Source of the DNA: Hydrogenophaga sp.
GTDB lineage: Bacteria > Pseudomonadota > Gammaproteobacteria > Burkholderiales > Burkholderiaceae_C
Direction: 5' to 3'
Assembly (NCBI RefSeq): GCF_018780385.1
Contig: NZ_JADMJO010000041.1
Span: forward strand, 1-64,000
Length of the DNA: 64,000 nt
How positions within the stretch are numbered: the stretch's first letter is position 1; the number at the start of each line of letters is the position of its first letter. The notes beneath the pieces are model-generated. The model made no database searches, was not told the DNA's origin, and worked only from the letters and a program-made list of their open reading frames with translations. Positions 38,413 through 47,524 of the stretch are shown one piece after another. A program made the position numbers and the translations under genes.

Positions 38413-38982
38413 GTGGACATGCAAGGTACCCGGCAACTCGCCGTGACACAGCAACAGGCCTGGGAAGCGCTCAACGACCCCGAGATCCTCAAGACCTGCA
38501 TCCCGGGCTGCGAGAAGTTCGAGCTCACGGGTGAGAACACCTACGCGGTGGGCACTGCCATCAAAATCGGCCCGGTCGCCGCGCGCTTCAACGGCCGCGT
38601 GGTGCTCTCCGACATCGTGCCCCCGCAGTCGTACAAGCTCGGCTTCGACGCGCAAGGCGGCGTGGCGGGCTTCGGCAAGGGCGAGTCGGCGGTGCTGCTC
38701 ACGCCCAACGCCAACGGTTGTGAACTCAGCTACACCGTGCACTCCACCGTGGGCGGCAAGATCGCCCAGCTCGGCCAGCGGCTGATCGACGGCGCAGCCA
38801 AGTCGCTCGCGGAAGACTTTTTCCGCCGCTTCGAGCAGGAGTTGCAGCGCCGCTACCCGGCCGCCGTCGGCGAGGTGGTGGCCCTGCCCGAGCCCGCCGC
38901 CAAAGCCGGCCTGCCGGCCTGGGTGTGGGGTACCATCGCCGTCCTCGTGGCGGCAGCGATCTACCTGGCCACGCGGGGCTGA
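38413..38982 (+). CDS. coxG: CoxG, SRPBCC-fold membrane-anchoring protein
   Basis: A 189-aa protein. Residues 1 to about 145 have the SRPBCC fold of CoxG (QAWEALNDPEILKTCIPGCE, AQLGQRLIDGAAKSLAEDFF), and the C-terminus is a single membrane helix (AWVWGTIAVLVAAAIYLAT). In the family it helps attach CO dehydrogenase to the membrane and may carry quinone. The GTG at 38413 lies nine bases after GGAG and is preferred to the ATG at 38419, which would be too far. Confidence 0.9.
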   Translation: MDMQGTRQLAVTQQQAWEALNDPEILKTCIPGCEKFELTGENTYAVGTAIKIGPVAARFNGRVVLSDIVPPQSYKLGFDAQGGVAGFGKGESAVLLTPNANGCELSYTVHSTVGGKIAQLGQRLIDGAAKSLAEDFFRRFEQELQRRYPAAVGEVVALPEPAAKAGLPAWVWGTIAVLVAAAIYLATRG

Positions 38983-38996
38983 AGGAAGCAACGCAC

Positions 38997-40088
38997 ATGG
39001 AAAACCTAGACGTCACCGTTCTGCGCACGCTGCACGGCTGGCGCGCCCGGGGCCAACGCGCCCTGCTCGCCACCGTGGTCCGCACCTGGGGTTCGTCACC
39101 GCGCCCGGTGGGCTCGATCATGGCGCTGTGCGAGACCGGCGCGGTGGTCGGTTCGGTGTCGGGCGGCTGCATCGAGGACGACCTGATCTACCGGTACAGC
39201 CGCGCACACACAGCCCCCGCCGGCGCGGCGCCCATGGTGGGCATCACGCACGAGATCCCCGACGGCCCGCCCGAGCGCGTGAAGTACGGCGTGAGCGCGG
39301 ACGAAGCCCACCGCTTCGGCCTGCCTTGCGGCGGCACGCTGGAGCTGGTGCTCGAATTCAACCCCGACGCGGCCTCACTGCTCGCGCTGGTGCAGACCCT
39401 GGCCGATGGCCAGATGGTTCAGCGGCGCACCGCGCTGGCCAGCGGTCGTGTGGAGCTGCGCGCGGTCACCGCGCCCTCGCCCCTGATTGACGACGCCGAG
39501 GTGCTCGCCAACACCTTCGGCCCCGAATACCGCATGCTGCTCATCGGTGCCGGCCAGCTCACCGAGTACCTCGCCACCATGGCGCTGTTCAGCGGCTTCG
39601 CGGTCACCGTGTGCGACCCGCGCGAGGAGTACCGCGCGGCCTGGCAGGTGAGCGGTGTGGCGCTGCTCACCGGCATGCCCGACGACGTGGTGCGCGACTT
39701 CAAGGTCGACCGCCGCAGCTGCGTGATTGCGCTCACCCACGACCCCAAGCTCGACGACCTGGCCTTGCTCGAAGCGCTGGACACCGATGCGTTCTACGTG
39801 GGTGCCATCGGTTCGCGGCGCAACAACGAGGCGCGCCACGCGCGCATGATCGAGCACTTCGACCAGACCCCCGAGAGCCTGGCACGCCTGCGCGGGCCGA
39901 TCGGCATCTACATCGGCAGCAAGACGCCGCCCGAGATCGCGGTGAGCATCATGGCCGAGGTGCTGGCGGTGAAAAACGGCGTGCCGCTGCCGCGAGACAT
40001 GGATGTGACGCATGCCAAGAATGCGCTCACCGGGGGCCGGGCAGCGCCGTCCGGCCCGACCTGCTTTTCACCCACCACCGCGCAGTGA
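38997..40088 (+). CDS. XdhC/CoxI-family maturation protein
   Basis: A 363-aa protein of the XdhC family that holds Mo-pterin and directs its sulfuration before insertion into molybdenum hydroxylases. The N-terminal XdhC_CoxI domain shows ATVVRTWGSSPRPVGSIMA and GSVSGGCIEDDL. The C-terminal Rossmann domain shows MLLIGAGQLTEYLA and YVGAIGSRRNN. It follows coxG by 14 bases and its stop overlaps the GTG of the next gene. Together with the nucleotidyltransferase that follows, it completes the cofactor-handling set for the form II enzyme. Confidence 0.92.
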   Translation: MENLDVTVLRTLHGWRARGQRALLATVVRTWGSSPRPVGSIMALCETGAVVGSVSGGCIEDDLIYRYSRAHTAPAGAAPMVGITHEIPDGPPERVKYGVSADEAHRFGLPCGGTLELVLEFNPDAASLLALVQTLADGQMVQRRTALASGRVELRAVTAPSPLIDDAEVLANTFGPEYRMLLIGAGQLTEYLATMALFSGFAVTVCDPREEYRAAWQVSGVALLTGMPDDVVRDFKVDRRSCVIALTHDPKLDDLALLEALDTDAFYVGAIGSRRNNEARHARMIEHFDQTPESLARLRGPIGIYIGSKTPPEIAVSIMAEVLAVKNGVPLPRDMDVTHAKNALTGGRAAPSGPTCFSPTTAQ

Positions 40089-40777
40089 ACACCTCTGCGG
40101 CGCCACAGCCTTTGCGCACCGAGGTGCTCATCCTGGCCGCGGGCGCTGGCCGGCGCATGGGTGGGCGGGCCAAATGCCTGCTGGAGGTGCAGGGCCACAG
40201 CCTGCTGGAGCGGCTGGTGCGCTCGGTGCACAGCCTGGGCCTGCACACCCCCGTGCTGGTGCTCGGCCACCACGCCGCCGAGATCCAGGCACACCTGGTG
40301 CCATGGCCCGCGCACCTGGTGCCGCGCCAGGTGGTCAACCCCGCGCCCGAAGACGACCCGGCCTCTTCCCTGCACCTGGGCCTGCACGCGCTCGGCAGCG
40401 ACGTGCAGGCCGTGATGGTGTTGCTGGCCGACCAGCCCCTGATCGATGCCGCCGACATCGAGGCCGTGCTCGGCGCGTTCCAGCGCCGCCCGGCCGGATG
40501 CCAGGTGTTGATGCCCATGGTGAACGGGGTGCCCGGCCATCCGGTGATGTTTGATGCCGCCGTGCGCGCCGAACTGCTCGCAGCGCCCGGCACCAGCCTG
40601 CGGCAGTGGCGCGCCACACACCCGCAAGCCACCCTGCCCTGGGTGGTGGACAACCCGCACCACACGCGCGACCTGGACACGCCCGACGACCTGGAGGCCC
40701 TTGCGCGCGACACCGGCTGGGTCTGCCGCTGGCCGGAGGCTGCGACAGGGGTTAACACCGATCCCGGAAGCGGTTGA
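40085..40777 (+). CDS. MocA-like molybdenum cofactor cytidylyltransferase
   Basis: A 230-aa nucleotidyltransferase. LILAAGAGRRMGGRAKCLLE is the MobA/MocA signature with its GxGxRMG loop and catalytic lysine, and LLADQPLIDAADIEAV is the metal-binding DQP motif. MocA adds CMP to the molybdopterin, giving the MCD cofactor used by xanthine-oxidase-family enzymes such as the CoxSLM complex here. It starts at a GTG overlapping the xdhC stop by four bases, so translation is coupled. Confidence 0.92.
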   Translation: MNTSAAPQPLRTEVLILAAGAGRRMGGRAKCLLEVQGHSLLERLVRSVHSLGLHTPVLVLGHHAAEIQAHLVPWPAHLVPRQVVNPAPEDDPASSLHLGLHALGSDVQAVMVLLADQPLIDAADIEAVLGAFQRRPAGCQVLMPMVNGVPGHPVMFDAAVRAELLAAPGTSLRQWRATHPQATLPWVVDNPHHTRDLDTPDDLEALARDTGWVCRWPEAATGVNTDPGSG

Positions 40778-40817
40778 TCCCCGTGCGTGGGCGTTCAATC
40801 GCTGCTTTAATTCTTGT

Positions 40818-41936
40818 GTGAACTCCCACCCGCAGTCACCTCCGACCCACCCGCACCGCCTGGCCTTGATCGAGCAGGCGCGCAAATCCGTTCTGGATAC
40901 GCGCGACCCGAACGCCCCCGTGGCGCTCTCACCGTGGATCCACCGCTCGTGGCGGCGCTGCCTGGGCATGGGCTTCAACCCGCACCAGCCGATCTCTTTC
41001 GATGCGGTCACCCCCAGCGCGGTCCGCAACGCCATCGAAGCCAACCAGCCTCTGCTGCGGGCAGCGGCTCCGGTGATCCAGTCGCTCACGCGGGCCATGG
41101 CCAACACACGCTATTTCGCCATCCTCACCGACGCCAGCGGCCTCGTGATCGACGTCAATGGCCCGGTGGACCGCCACAACCCGCAGGCATCGACCATCGC
41201 GCGGGTGGGTGTGGACCTGTCCGAACGCGCCGTGGGCACCACCGCCATCGGCGCCACCCTGGCCGAGCTGCAACCGGTGTGGCTGCACCGCGGCGAACAC
41301 TTCTTCGATGCCACCAGTGTCTACAGCTGCGCGGGTGCACCCATCTGGGGGCCCGACGGTCAGTGCGTGGGCATGCTCGATCTCACCGGCGTGAACGTGG
41401 CGGAGCAACCCGCCCTCAAGCACCTCGTCACGCAGTCGGCCCGCAGCATCGAAAACGCGCTCGCGCTGGCCCGGCCCCACCGGCTGCTGCTGTGCCTGAG
41501 CTGGGCCGGTCGCCTGTCGGGCGACGCCAGCGAAGGCCTGGTCTGCGTGGATGCCGACGGCCAGATCACCGCACTCAACCGCTCGGCGGCCGACATGCTC
41601 GGCATCGTGGCCGGCATGGCGCCCGGCCACTGCAGCGACGTGTTTGCCGTGCCGGTGGAAACGCTGTTCGACGCCGCGCGCCTGCAGCGCGGCCCGCTCG
41701 AAGTGCCGCTGTGGTCGGGCCTGCGCCTGAGCGTGCTGGCCCAGCTCAACCAGGGCGGCGAACGCGGCCCGGTGCATGGTGCCAACCATGGCCTGCCGCT
41801 GAAAGACGTGGAAACCGCCATGATCCGCAAGGCGGTGGACGACGCGCGCGGCAACGTCAGGGAAGCCGCCCGCGCGCTGGGCATCAGCCGGGCCACGGTG
41901 TACCGCAAACTCGGCGCCCCGCGCTCGCGCATTTAG
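40818..41936 (+). CDS. AcoR-like GAF regulator with Fis-type HTH but no AAA+ domain
   Basis: A 372-aa protein built like the ends of a sigma-54 activator. Residues about 1-225 resemble the N-terminal GAF sensory region of AcoR (HRSWRRCLGMGF, ERAVGTTAIGATLAE, YSCAGAPIWGPDGQCVGMLDLTG). A PAS-like segment (SEGLVCVDADGQITALNRSA) follows, and the C-terminus is a Fis-type helix-turn-helix (GNVREAARALGISRATVYRKL). The central ATPase with GAFTGA is absent, so it cannot drive sigma-54 open-complex formation by itself. It begins at a GTG 40 bases after mocA with no good Shine-Dalgarno; an ATG at 40968 would remove part of the sensor region. It probably regulates the cox cluster. Confidence 0.85.
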   Translation: MNSHPQSPPTHPHRLALIEQARKSVLDTRDPNAPVALSPWIHRSWRRCLGMGFNPHQPISFDAVTPSAVRNAIEANQPLLRAAAPVIQSLTRAMANTRYFAILTDASGLVIDVNGPVDRHNPQASTIARVGVDLSERAVGTTAIGATLAELQPVWLHRGEHFFDATSVYSCAGAPIWGPDGQCVGMLDLTGVNVAEQPALKHLVTQSARSIENALALARPHRLLLCLSWAGRLSGDASEGLVCVDADGQITALNRSAADMLGIVAGMAPGHCSDVFAVPVETLFDAARLQRGPLEVPLWSGLRLSVLAQLNQGGERGPVHGANHGLPLKDVETAMIRKAVDDARGNVREAARALGISRATVYRKLGAPRSRI

Positions 41937-41942
41937 TCACCT

Positions 41943-42017
41943 CCGTTCGGGCTGAGCCTGTCGAAGCCTTCACACCCTGTTGGCCTGCGAGGGCTTCGAC
42001 AGGCTCAGCCCGAACGG
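41943..42017. repeat. Dispersed repeat, inverted pair
   Basis: Arms at 41943-41966 and 41994-42017, perfect inverse copies of each other, 27 bases apart, between the convergent AcoR-like and DUF779 genes. The right arm contains the stop codon (42005-42007) and last codons of the DUF779 gene. Confidence 0.9.
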
Positions 42018-42376
42018 GGAGCGCCCAGTTCGGCCAACTCGGCCTCGTTGAACACGCGCGAGCGCGTGTGAAACGCCTTGCCCTCCGGCCCCTCGAGCGA
42101 GAACGTGCCGCCGTGGCCTTCGATCACATCGATGATCAGCTGCGTGTGGCGCCAGGTCACGTACTGCGCCTTGCCGATGTAGAACGGACATCCCCCGATG
42201 TCACCCAGGTACACATCGCCCGCGCCCATGGTGATCTCGCCGGGCAGGTAGCAGTTGGCCGCGCTGTTGTCGCAGCAGCCGCCGCTTTGGTGAAACATGA
42301 GGTCCGGGCCGTGTTTGGTTTTGAGGAAGGCCACCAGCTCCAGGGCGGCAGGGGTGGCTACGACTTTGTCGACCAT
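42005..42376 (-). CDS. DUF779 protein associated with aldehyde dehydrogenase
   Basis: A 123-aa protein of the DUF779 family, which is habitually found next to acetaldehyde-type dehydrogenase genes. Conserved cysteines are visible in HQSGGCCDNSAANCY and GGCPFYI, suggesting metal or disulfide chemistry. The ATG at 42376 has GAGGAGACA upstream. It follows the aldehyde dehydrogenase gene on the same strand. The final codons and the stop are provided by one arm of a dispersed repeat (41994-42017), so the natural C-terminus may have been replaced. Confidence 0.88.
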   Translation of the reverse strand: MVDKVVATPAALELVAFLKTKHGPDLMFHQSGGCCDNSAANCYLPGEITMGAGDVYLGDIGGCPFYIGKAQYVTWRHTQLIIDVIEGHGGTFSLEGPEGKAFHTRSRVFNEAELAELGAPRSG

Positions 42377-42433
42377 GGCTTTGTCTCCTCTTGGGTTTTG
42401 TTGGCGCTCGCAGCGCGATAGCCGGACAGGGCA

Positions 42434-42523
42434 GCCCTCCACGTGGATTCCCAAGGGGGTGACCACCGATTTCTGGTACCCCAGCATGAGGTGGGCACCC
42501 CCTTGGGTAGCCGCGTGGAGGCC
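42434..42523. repeat. 34-bp imperfect inverted repeat
   Basis: Arms at 42434-42467 and 42490-42523 match at about 28 of 34 positions, with a shared core CCCAAGGGGGTG, around a 22-base loop. It lies between the aldehyde dehydrogenase and DUF779 genes and is unrelated in sequence to the TTCGACAGGCTCAG repeat. Confidence 0.85.
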
Positions 42524-42552
42524 CCTCCGGCGAGAAGGGACTCAGCAGCTCG

Positions 42553-44073
<1,521 letters not shown>

Positions 44074-44411
44074 GTTGTCTTCCTCAGGGGTGAACGTTGA
44101 TGACGAAGCCTGTTTCGTCAGGCCCGCTTCACACCCCAAGTTCCATGCCATGGGCATTTCCCGGGAAATCGCTGCAGGACAGCACACATGGGGCTGAGCC
44201 ACTGTTCCGAAACCGCTCGGACACATGGGGCGGCTGTATCAAACCGGCACACCACGCGGACGATGACGCCAGCATCTCCTGGCGTGGCTCAAGTTCAAAA
44301 ACGACCACCTCCTGTATCGAATACGGTTGTTTTTATGAAACGTATCGAATAAAATACGTTGCATGTTGCTTATACGATAAACTTTCACTTTCATATTCAA
44401 TACGCAACATC
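44074..44411. promoter_or_regulatory. Divergent control region of the aldehyde dehydrogenase and hipBA genes
   Basis: 338 bases without a credible gene. The half near the dehydrogenase has several palindromes: ATTTCCCGGGAAAT (44156-44169), ATGCC-ATG-GGCAT (44145-44157) and an imperfect TGTTCCG-N8-CGGACA (44203-44223). The half near hipB is AT-rich, unlike the rest of the window, and carries the repeated GTATCGAATA boxes listed separately. I found no convincing sigma-54 promoter for the dehydrogenase. Confidence 0.6.
44313..44404 (+). promoter_or_regulatory. Repeated operator boxes upstream of hipBA
   Basis: GTATCGAATAC at 44314-44324, CGTATCGAATAA at 44341-44352 (inside CGTAT-N8-ATACG, 44341-44358), TTATACGATAA at 44370-44380, and the inverted CGTATTGAATAT read on the minus strand at 44393-44404. 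HipB antitoxins are known to repress their own operon by binding several palindromic boxes, so these are the likely HipB sites. The last copy lies 8 bases before the hipB ATG. Confidence 0.65.
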
Positions 44412-44732
44412 ATGAGCACCTCGCTGGAACTCGCCCAACATCTGGAGGCCGCGCGGCTGGCCAGCGGTCTGACACGGCAAGAACTCACGGAGCGAGCGGG
44501 CGTGAGCCGCCAGGCCGTCTACCGCCTGTTCAAGGGCAACGATGTGCAGCTGTCGACCCTGCTGGCGGTGATGGAGGTGCTGCAACTCGATCTGGTGACA
44601 CTGCCCCGAACGCTCAAACGCGGCCTGCCGGAATTCGGCGCCACAGTCCCCGCACCTCACACACCGTCGGCGGTGCAACGGCGGCTGGCCAGCCTCAAGC
44701 AGGGCGCCGCTGTCCCGAAGGGTCGCCCATGA
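44412..44732 (+). CDS. HipB-like antitoxin, Cro/C1-type HTH
   Basis: A 106-aa DNA-binding protein with one helix-turn-helix (LTRQELTERAGVSRQAVYRLF, followed by NDVQLSTLLAVMEVLQLDL). It is placed directly before hipA with a 4-base ATGA overlap, as antitoxin genes of type II HipBA modules are. It should neutralise the kinase and repress the operon. The ATG at 44412 is chosen because the HTH fold begins there; longer frames extend into the AT-rich control region. Confidence 0.9.
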   Translation: MSTSLELAQHLEAARLASGLTRQELTERAGVSRQAVYRLFKGNDVQLSTLLAVMEVLQLDLVTLPRTLKRGLPEFGATVPAPHTPSAVQRRLASLKQGAAVPKGRP

Positions 44733-46105
44733 ACGTCCCGGTGCTCGTCATCAAGCTGCACGGCCAGCGCATCGGTTGTCTCTTCAAATATGAGCAGCCC
44801 GGCATGCCCACGATCCTGCGCTTCGCCGCCGACGAGACCTACGCCAGCGTCCCGTGGGACGAGGCCGACGTGCTCTCGGAGTCCATGCGCGCGGACGACC
44901 CGGCCCAGCAGCAGTCCTTCTGGCTCGACGTGACACGGCCCGAGTTCAACACCGTGCTGGGCAACCGGGGCGACGCCCAACTGCCGCCCTTCTTCCAGAA
45001 CCTCTTGCCCGAAGGGGTGTTCCGGCGCTTCGTGGCCGAAGAGGCGCAGATCGATCCGCTCGACCACATGGGCATGATCGCAGCCTGCGGCAAAAACATG
45101 CCCGGTGCGGTCACCGCGGAGTGGGAGGACATTCCCCGCTCCACGCTGCAGCGTCTGGTCACCCAGAACCAGGACGCACTCGAAGCCACGGTCTGGGCCG
45201 AGCCGTTTCAGGACGCACTGTCGATCTCCGGTGTGCAGCCCAAGATCGGTGTCAACAAGGACCTGGAAGGCCGTTTCGTGGGAAGGACGTCCCGGGGCGA
45301 CGCGGCCATCATCGCCAAACTGCCGTCGTCGGAGTACGCGCGTATGCCTCAGCTTGAAAGCCTGAGCATGACGCTGGCCCGGCTCGCCGGCGTGAATGTC
45401 TGCCAGTTCGAGCTGGCCCCGATGTCGGCGCTGGCGGCGCCGCACCGCTACGACCTGGGCGACGAGGTGGCCGGGCAGTTCCTGGCCGTGACCCGGTTCG
45501 ACCGTGACCACGACGGCAGGGTGCACTTTGAAGACTTCGCGCAGGTCTTGGGCCTGCCGCCCGAGCAGAAGTACGCCGAGTCCTATGTCGCCATCGCTGC
45601 GGTGTTGATGAGTCTTCCCCAAGGCGGCCCGGCCGCCGTGCACGAGTTGCTGCGGCGCATCGAGGTGAATGAGTTGCTCGGCAATGCCGACATGCATTTG
45701 AAGAATCTGGGGCTGCTCTACCGCGACCGGCGTCACGCCGAACTGGCACCGGCCTACGACATCACCTCGACCCTGATCTACAACGGCGCGCGGGGCCATG
45801 CCCTGGTGTTGATGCCTGGTGCGCAGAAGCAGCACGCGGCACCGATCTTCAACCCGCAACGGCTCCAGGCGTTTTGCAATCTGCTGGGCTTGCAGGTGGC
45901 GGGTTGCGCCAAGGTCGTGCGCGATGTGGCGGCCGAGGCCGCCCAGCATTGGCTGGCGCCCATCCTGGCCAGCGGCCTCACGCCCAGGCAGAAGCAGCAA
46001 CTGCTCGCGCGCCTGGCGAACCACCCTCACCTGGTCCAGGCCACCCGACGGCTGCGCCGCCCCGATCTGCTCGAAGCCTGGAGCGAGGCAGCGCGCTTGC
46101 CGTGA
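44729..46105 (+). CDS. hipA: HipA-family serine/threonine kinase toxin
   Basis: A 458-aa HipA-type kinase. The ATP-site segment SGVQPK (167-172), TRFDR (255-259), the catalytic G-N-A-D-M-H-x2-N (318-326, proposed catalytic Asp 321) and the metal-binding AYDITST (342-348) are all intact, so it is probably active. In E. coli HipA phosphorylates glutamyl-tRNA synthetase and induces dormancy; targets vary in homologues. It is translationally coupled to the antitoxin. Its stop is three bases from the stop of the convergent binding-protein gene. The module may be a recent insertion between two alcohol/aldehyde loci, given the AT-rich promoter. Confidence 0.92.
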   Translation: MNVPVLVIKLHGQRIGCLFKYEQPGMPTILRFAADETYASVPWDEADVLSESMRADDPAQQQSFWLDVTRPEFNTVLGNRGDAQLPPFFQNLLPEGVFRRFVAEEAQIDPLDHMGMIAACGKNMPGAVTAEWEDIPRSTLQRLVTQNQDALEATVWAEPFQDALSISGVQPKIGVNKDLEGRFVGRTSRGDAAIIAKLPSSEYARMPQLESLSMTLARLAGVNVCQFELAPMSALAAPHRYDLGDEVAGQFLAVTRFDRDHDGRVHFEDFAQVLGLPPEQKYAESYVAIAAVLMSLPQGGPAAVHELLRRIEVNELLGNADMHLKNLGLLYRDRRHAELAPAYDITSTLIYNGARGHALVLMPGAQKQHAAPIFNPQRLQAFCNLLGLQVAGCAKVVRDVAAEAAQHWLAPILASGLTPRQKQQLLARLANHPHLVQATRRLRRPDLLEAWSEAARLP

Positions 46106-46108
46106 CGC

Positions 46109-46987
46109 TCAAGGCGCAGTCAGCGTCATGCCGTGCTGCTTGAAGATCGCCAGCAACTCGCCGCTCGCGCGGATCGACTGCATGGCGGTCTCCAGTGCCT
46201 GACCCAGTTCCTTGTTCTCGGCCTTGATCGCCATGCCCACCGGCCAGCCGTTGTCGGGCAGGCCGCTGAGCGCGAGCTGCGTGAGCCGGTATTGCCCCGG
46301 CTTCACCTCGGCGCGCGAGAGCACCGACTCGGCTTGCGCCCGCGTCACGTAGGCCGCGGCCGCCTTGCCCTCCAGCAGGGCCTGCACGGCTTGCGTGCCG
46401 GTGTTGTGGATGCCCACCTGCGTGCGCAGCAGACCACCGTTGTAGCCCATGAGCGCGCTGGTGGCCCCAGCGCCACGCTCGCCCGCCAACTGGAAACCCT
46501 TGAGGTCGTCCGGGCTGTTCACAGCCGCCATGCGCGCGGTATCAAAGACCAGCACCAGTGACTGGCGCATGTAGGGCGCCAGGATCATCACTTGCCGGTT
46601 GCGCGCCATGAGGTACTTGTCACCCGGCACCTGCAGCATCACGTCGGCCGGGCCATAGCCCAGGTAGTGACCGCGCCAGACCATGTTGCGCAGGTCGTCG
46701 TTCATGTTCTCGCCCGCATCGAACGGCAGCAGCGCGAGCTTGAGGTTGAGCTGTCTGGCCAGCGCGGTGGCGATGGACACGTCCAGCCCCTGCACGTCGT
46801 TGGCCGGGCCGTCGGAGAACGGCGCGTTGTCCTTGTAGACCGCCACCTTGAGCACGCCGCTGGCGAGGATCTTGGCAAGATCGGTCAACTCGGTCTGAGC
46901 ATGCGCCACCAATGGCATGCCGGCCAGCAGAGGCAACAAGCCAGCCAGGATCTGGCGGCGGTCGAGGTGTCTGTTTTTTTCTCTCAT
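46109..46987 (-). CDS. Periplasmic substrate-binding-like protein associated with quinoprotein dehydrogenase
   Basis: A 292-aa protein with a signal peptide (RRQILAGLLPLLAGMPLVAHA, twin-arginine-like with RR before the hydrophobic core) and a type II periplasmic binding fold (KILASGVLKVAVYKDNAPF, DDLKGFQLAGERG, ELGQALETAMQSI). Proteins of this type are habitually encoded with PQQ alcohol dehydrogenases (XoxJ/MxaJ-like group), where they help mature or activate the enzyme rather than transport a solute. The ATG at 46987 has GAGGAGACA upstream. It is downstream of the PedF-type cytochrome gene on the same strand, 45 bases away. Confidence 0.87.
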   Translation of the reverse strand: MREKNRHLDRRQILAGLLPLLAGMPLVAHAQTELTDLAKILASGVLKVAVYKDNAPFSDGPANDVQGLDVSIATALARQLNLKLALLPFDAGENMNDDLRNMVWRGHYLGYGPADVMLQVPGDKYLMARNRQVMILAPYMRQSLVLVFDTARMAAVNSPDDLKGFQLAGERGAGATSALMGYNGGLLRTQVGIHNTGTQAVQALLEGKAAAAYVTRAQAESVLSRAEVKPGQYRLTQLALSGLPDNGWPVGMAIKAENKELGQALETAMQSIRASGELLAIFKQHGMTLTAP

Positions 46988-47032
46988 GTCTTGTCTCCTC
47001 AGGTGCGAGCCGCACACGGCCCGCGGGTCTCA

Positions 47033-47524
47033 TCACTTCTCGCGGCGGGTTTCCAGGTAGGTCTTGATCGACCAGATGGCTTCCTGCGTCAGCGTGCCTT
47101 CAAAGGGCGGCATGTAGACGCGGCCATCGCGCACGCGGCCACGGCGAACGGTGGCCACGTAGAACTCGTCCATCTCCTTGTAGCAAGCCGCCTTCTTGGC
47201 CACATCGGCCATGCCGGAGCAGTCGCTGTCGAACTTGCGCAGGTCGGGCGACATGCCGCCCGAGATGGCTTCCAGCCCGTGGCAGCGGGCGCAGTTCTGG
47301 TTGTAGGCCGAGGTGCCGATGCGCAGCGCCTCCTTGTTGGCCGGGCCGGCGCTGAACGGGTTGGCGTCCAGCCACTTGGCGCCGAGCTGCGGCAAAGTGC
47401 TGGTGTCCACCGATTGCGGGATCACGTCGCCGTGGGCCATCACAGCGGCCACGCCGCATGTCACGGCCAGGGCCAGCAAGCCGCGAGCGGCGCGCCTGGA
47501 GAGAGAAAAGGATCGGGTTTTCAT
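47033..47524 (-). CDS. Cytochrome c-550 (PedF-like)
   Basis: A 163-aa periplasmic cytochrome with a signal peptide ending near MAHG and one haem site (CARCHG) in the family block YNQNCARCHGLEAISGGM. A second conserved region PPFEGTLTQEAIWSIKTYL supplies the helix near the distal methionine (VYMPPF). It resembles PedF of Pseudomonas putida, the electron acceptor of PQQ alcohol dehydrogenases. The ATG at 47524 is preceded by GGAGACCCC. It is transcribed away from the sigma-54 activator gene, from a shared 302-base intergenic region. Confidence 0.9.
   Translation of the reverse strand: MKTRSFSLSRRAARGLLALAVTCGVAAVMAHGDVIPQSVDTSTLPQLGAKWLDANPFSAGPANKEALRIGTSAYNQNCARCHGLEAISGGMSPDLRKFDSDCSGMADVAKKAACYKEMDEFYVATVRRGRVRDGRVYMPPFEGTLTQEAIWSIKTYLETRREK

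Noticed and set aside
37113..42017. Possible CRISPR-like spacing of TTCGACAGGCTCAG repeats
   Set aside because: Copies are inverted pairs scattered over kilobases, not a regular array of direct repeats and spacers, and no cas genes are present.
44120..44140. GG-N10-GC spacing on the minus strand upstream of the aldehyde dehydrogenase
   Set aside because: Only the four anchor bases match; the rest of the -24 and -12 elements do not.
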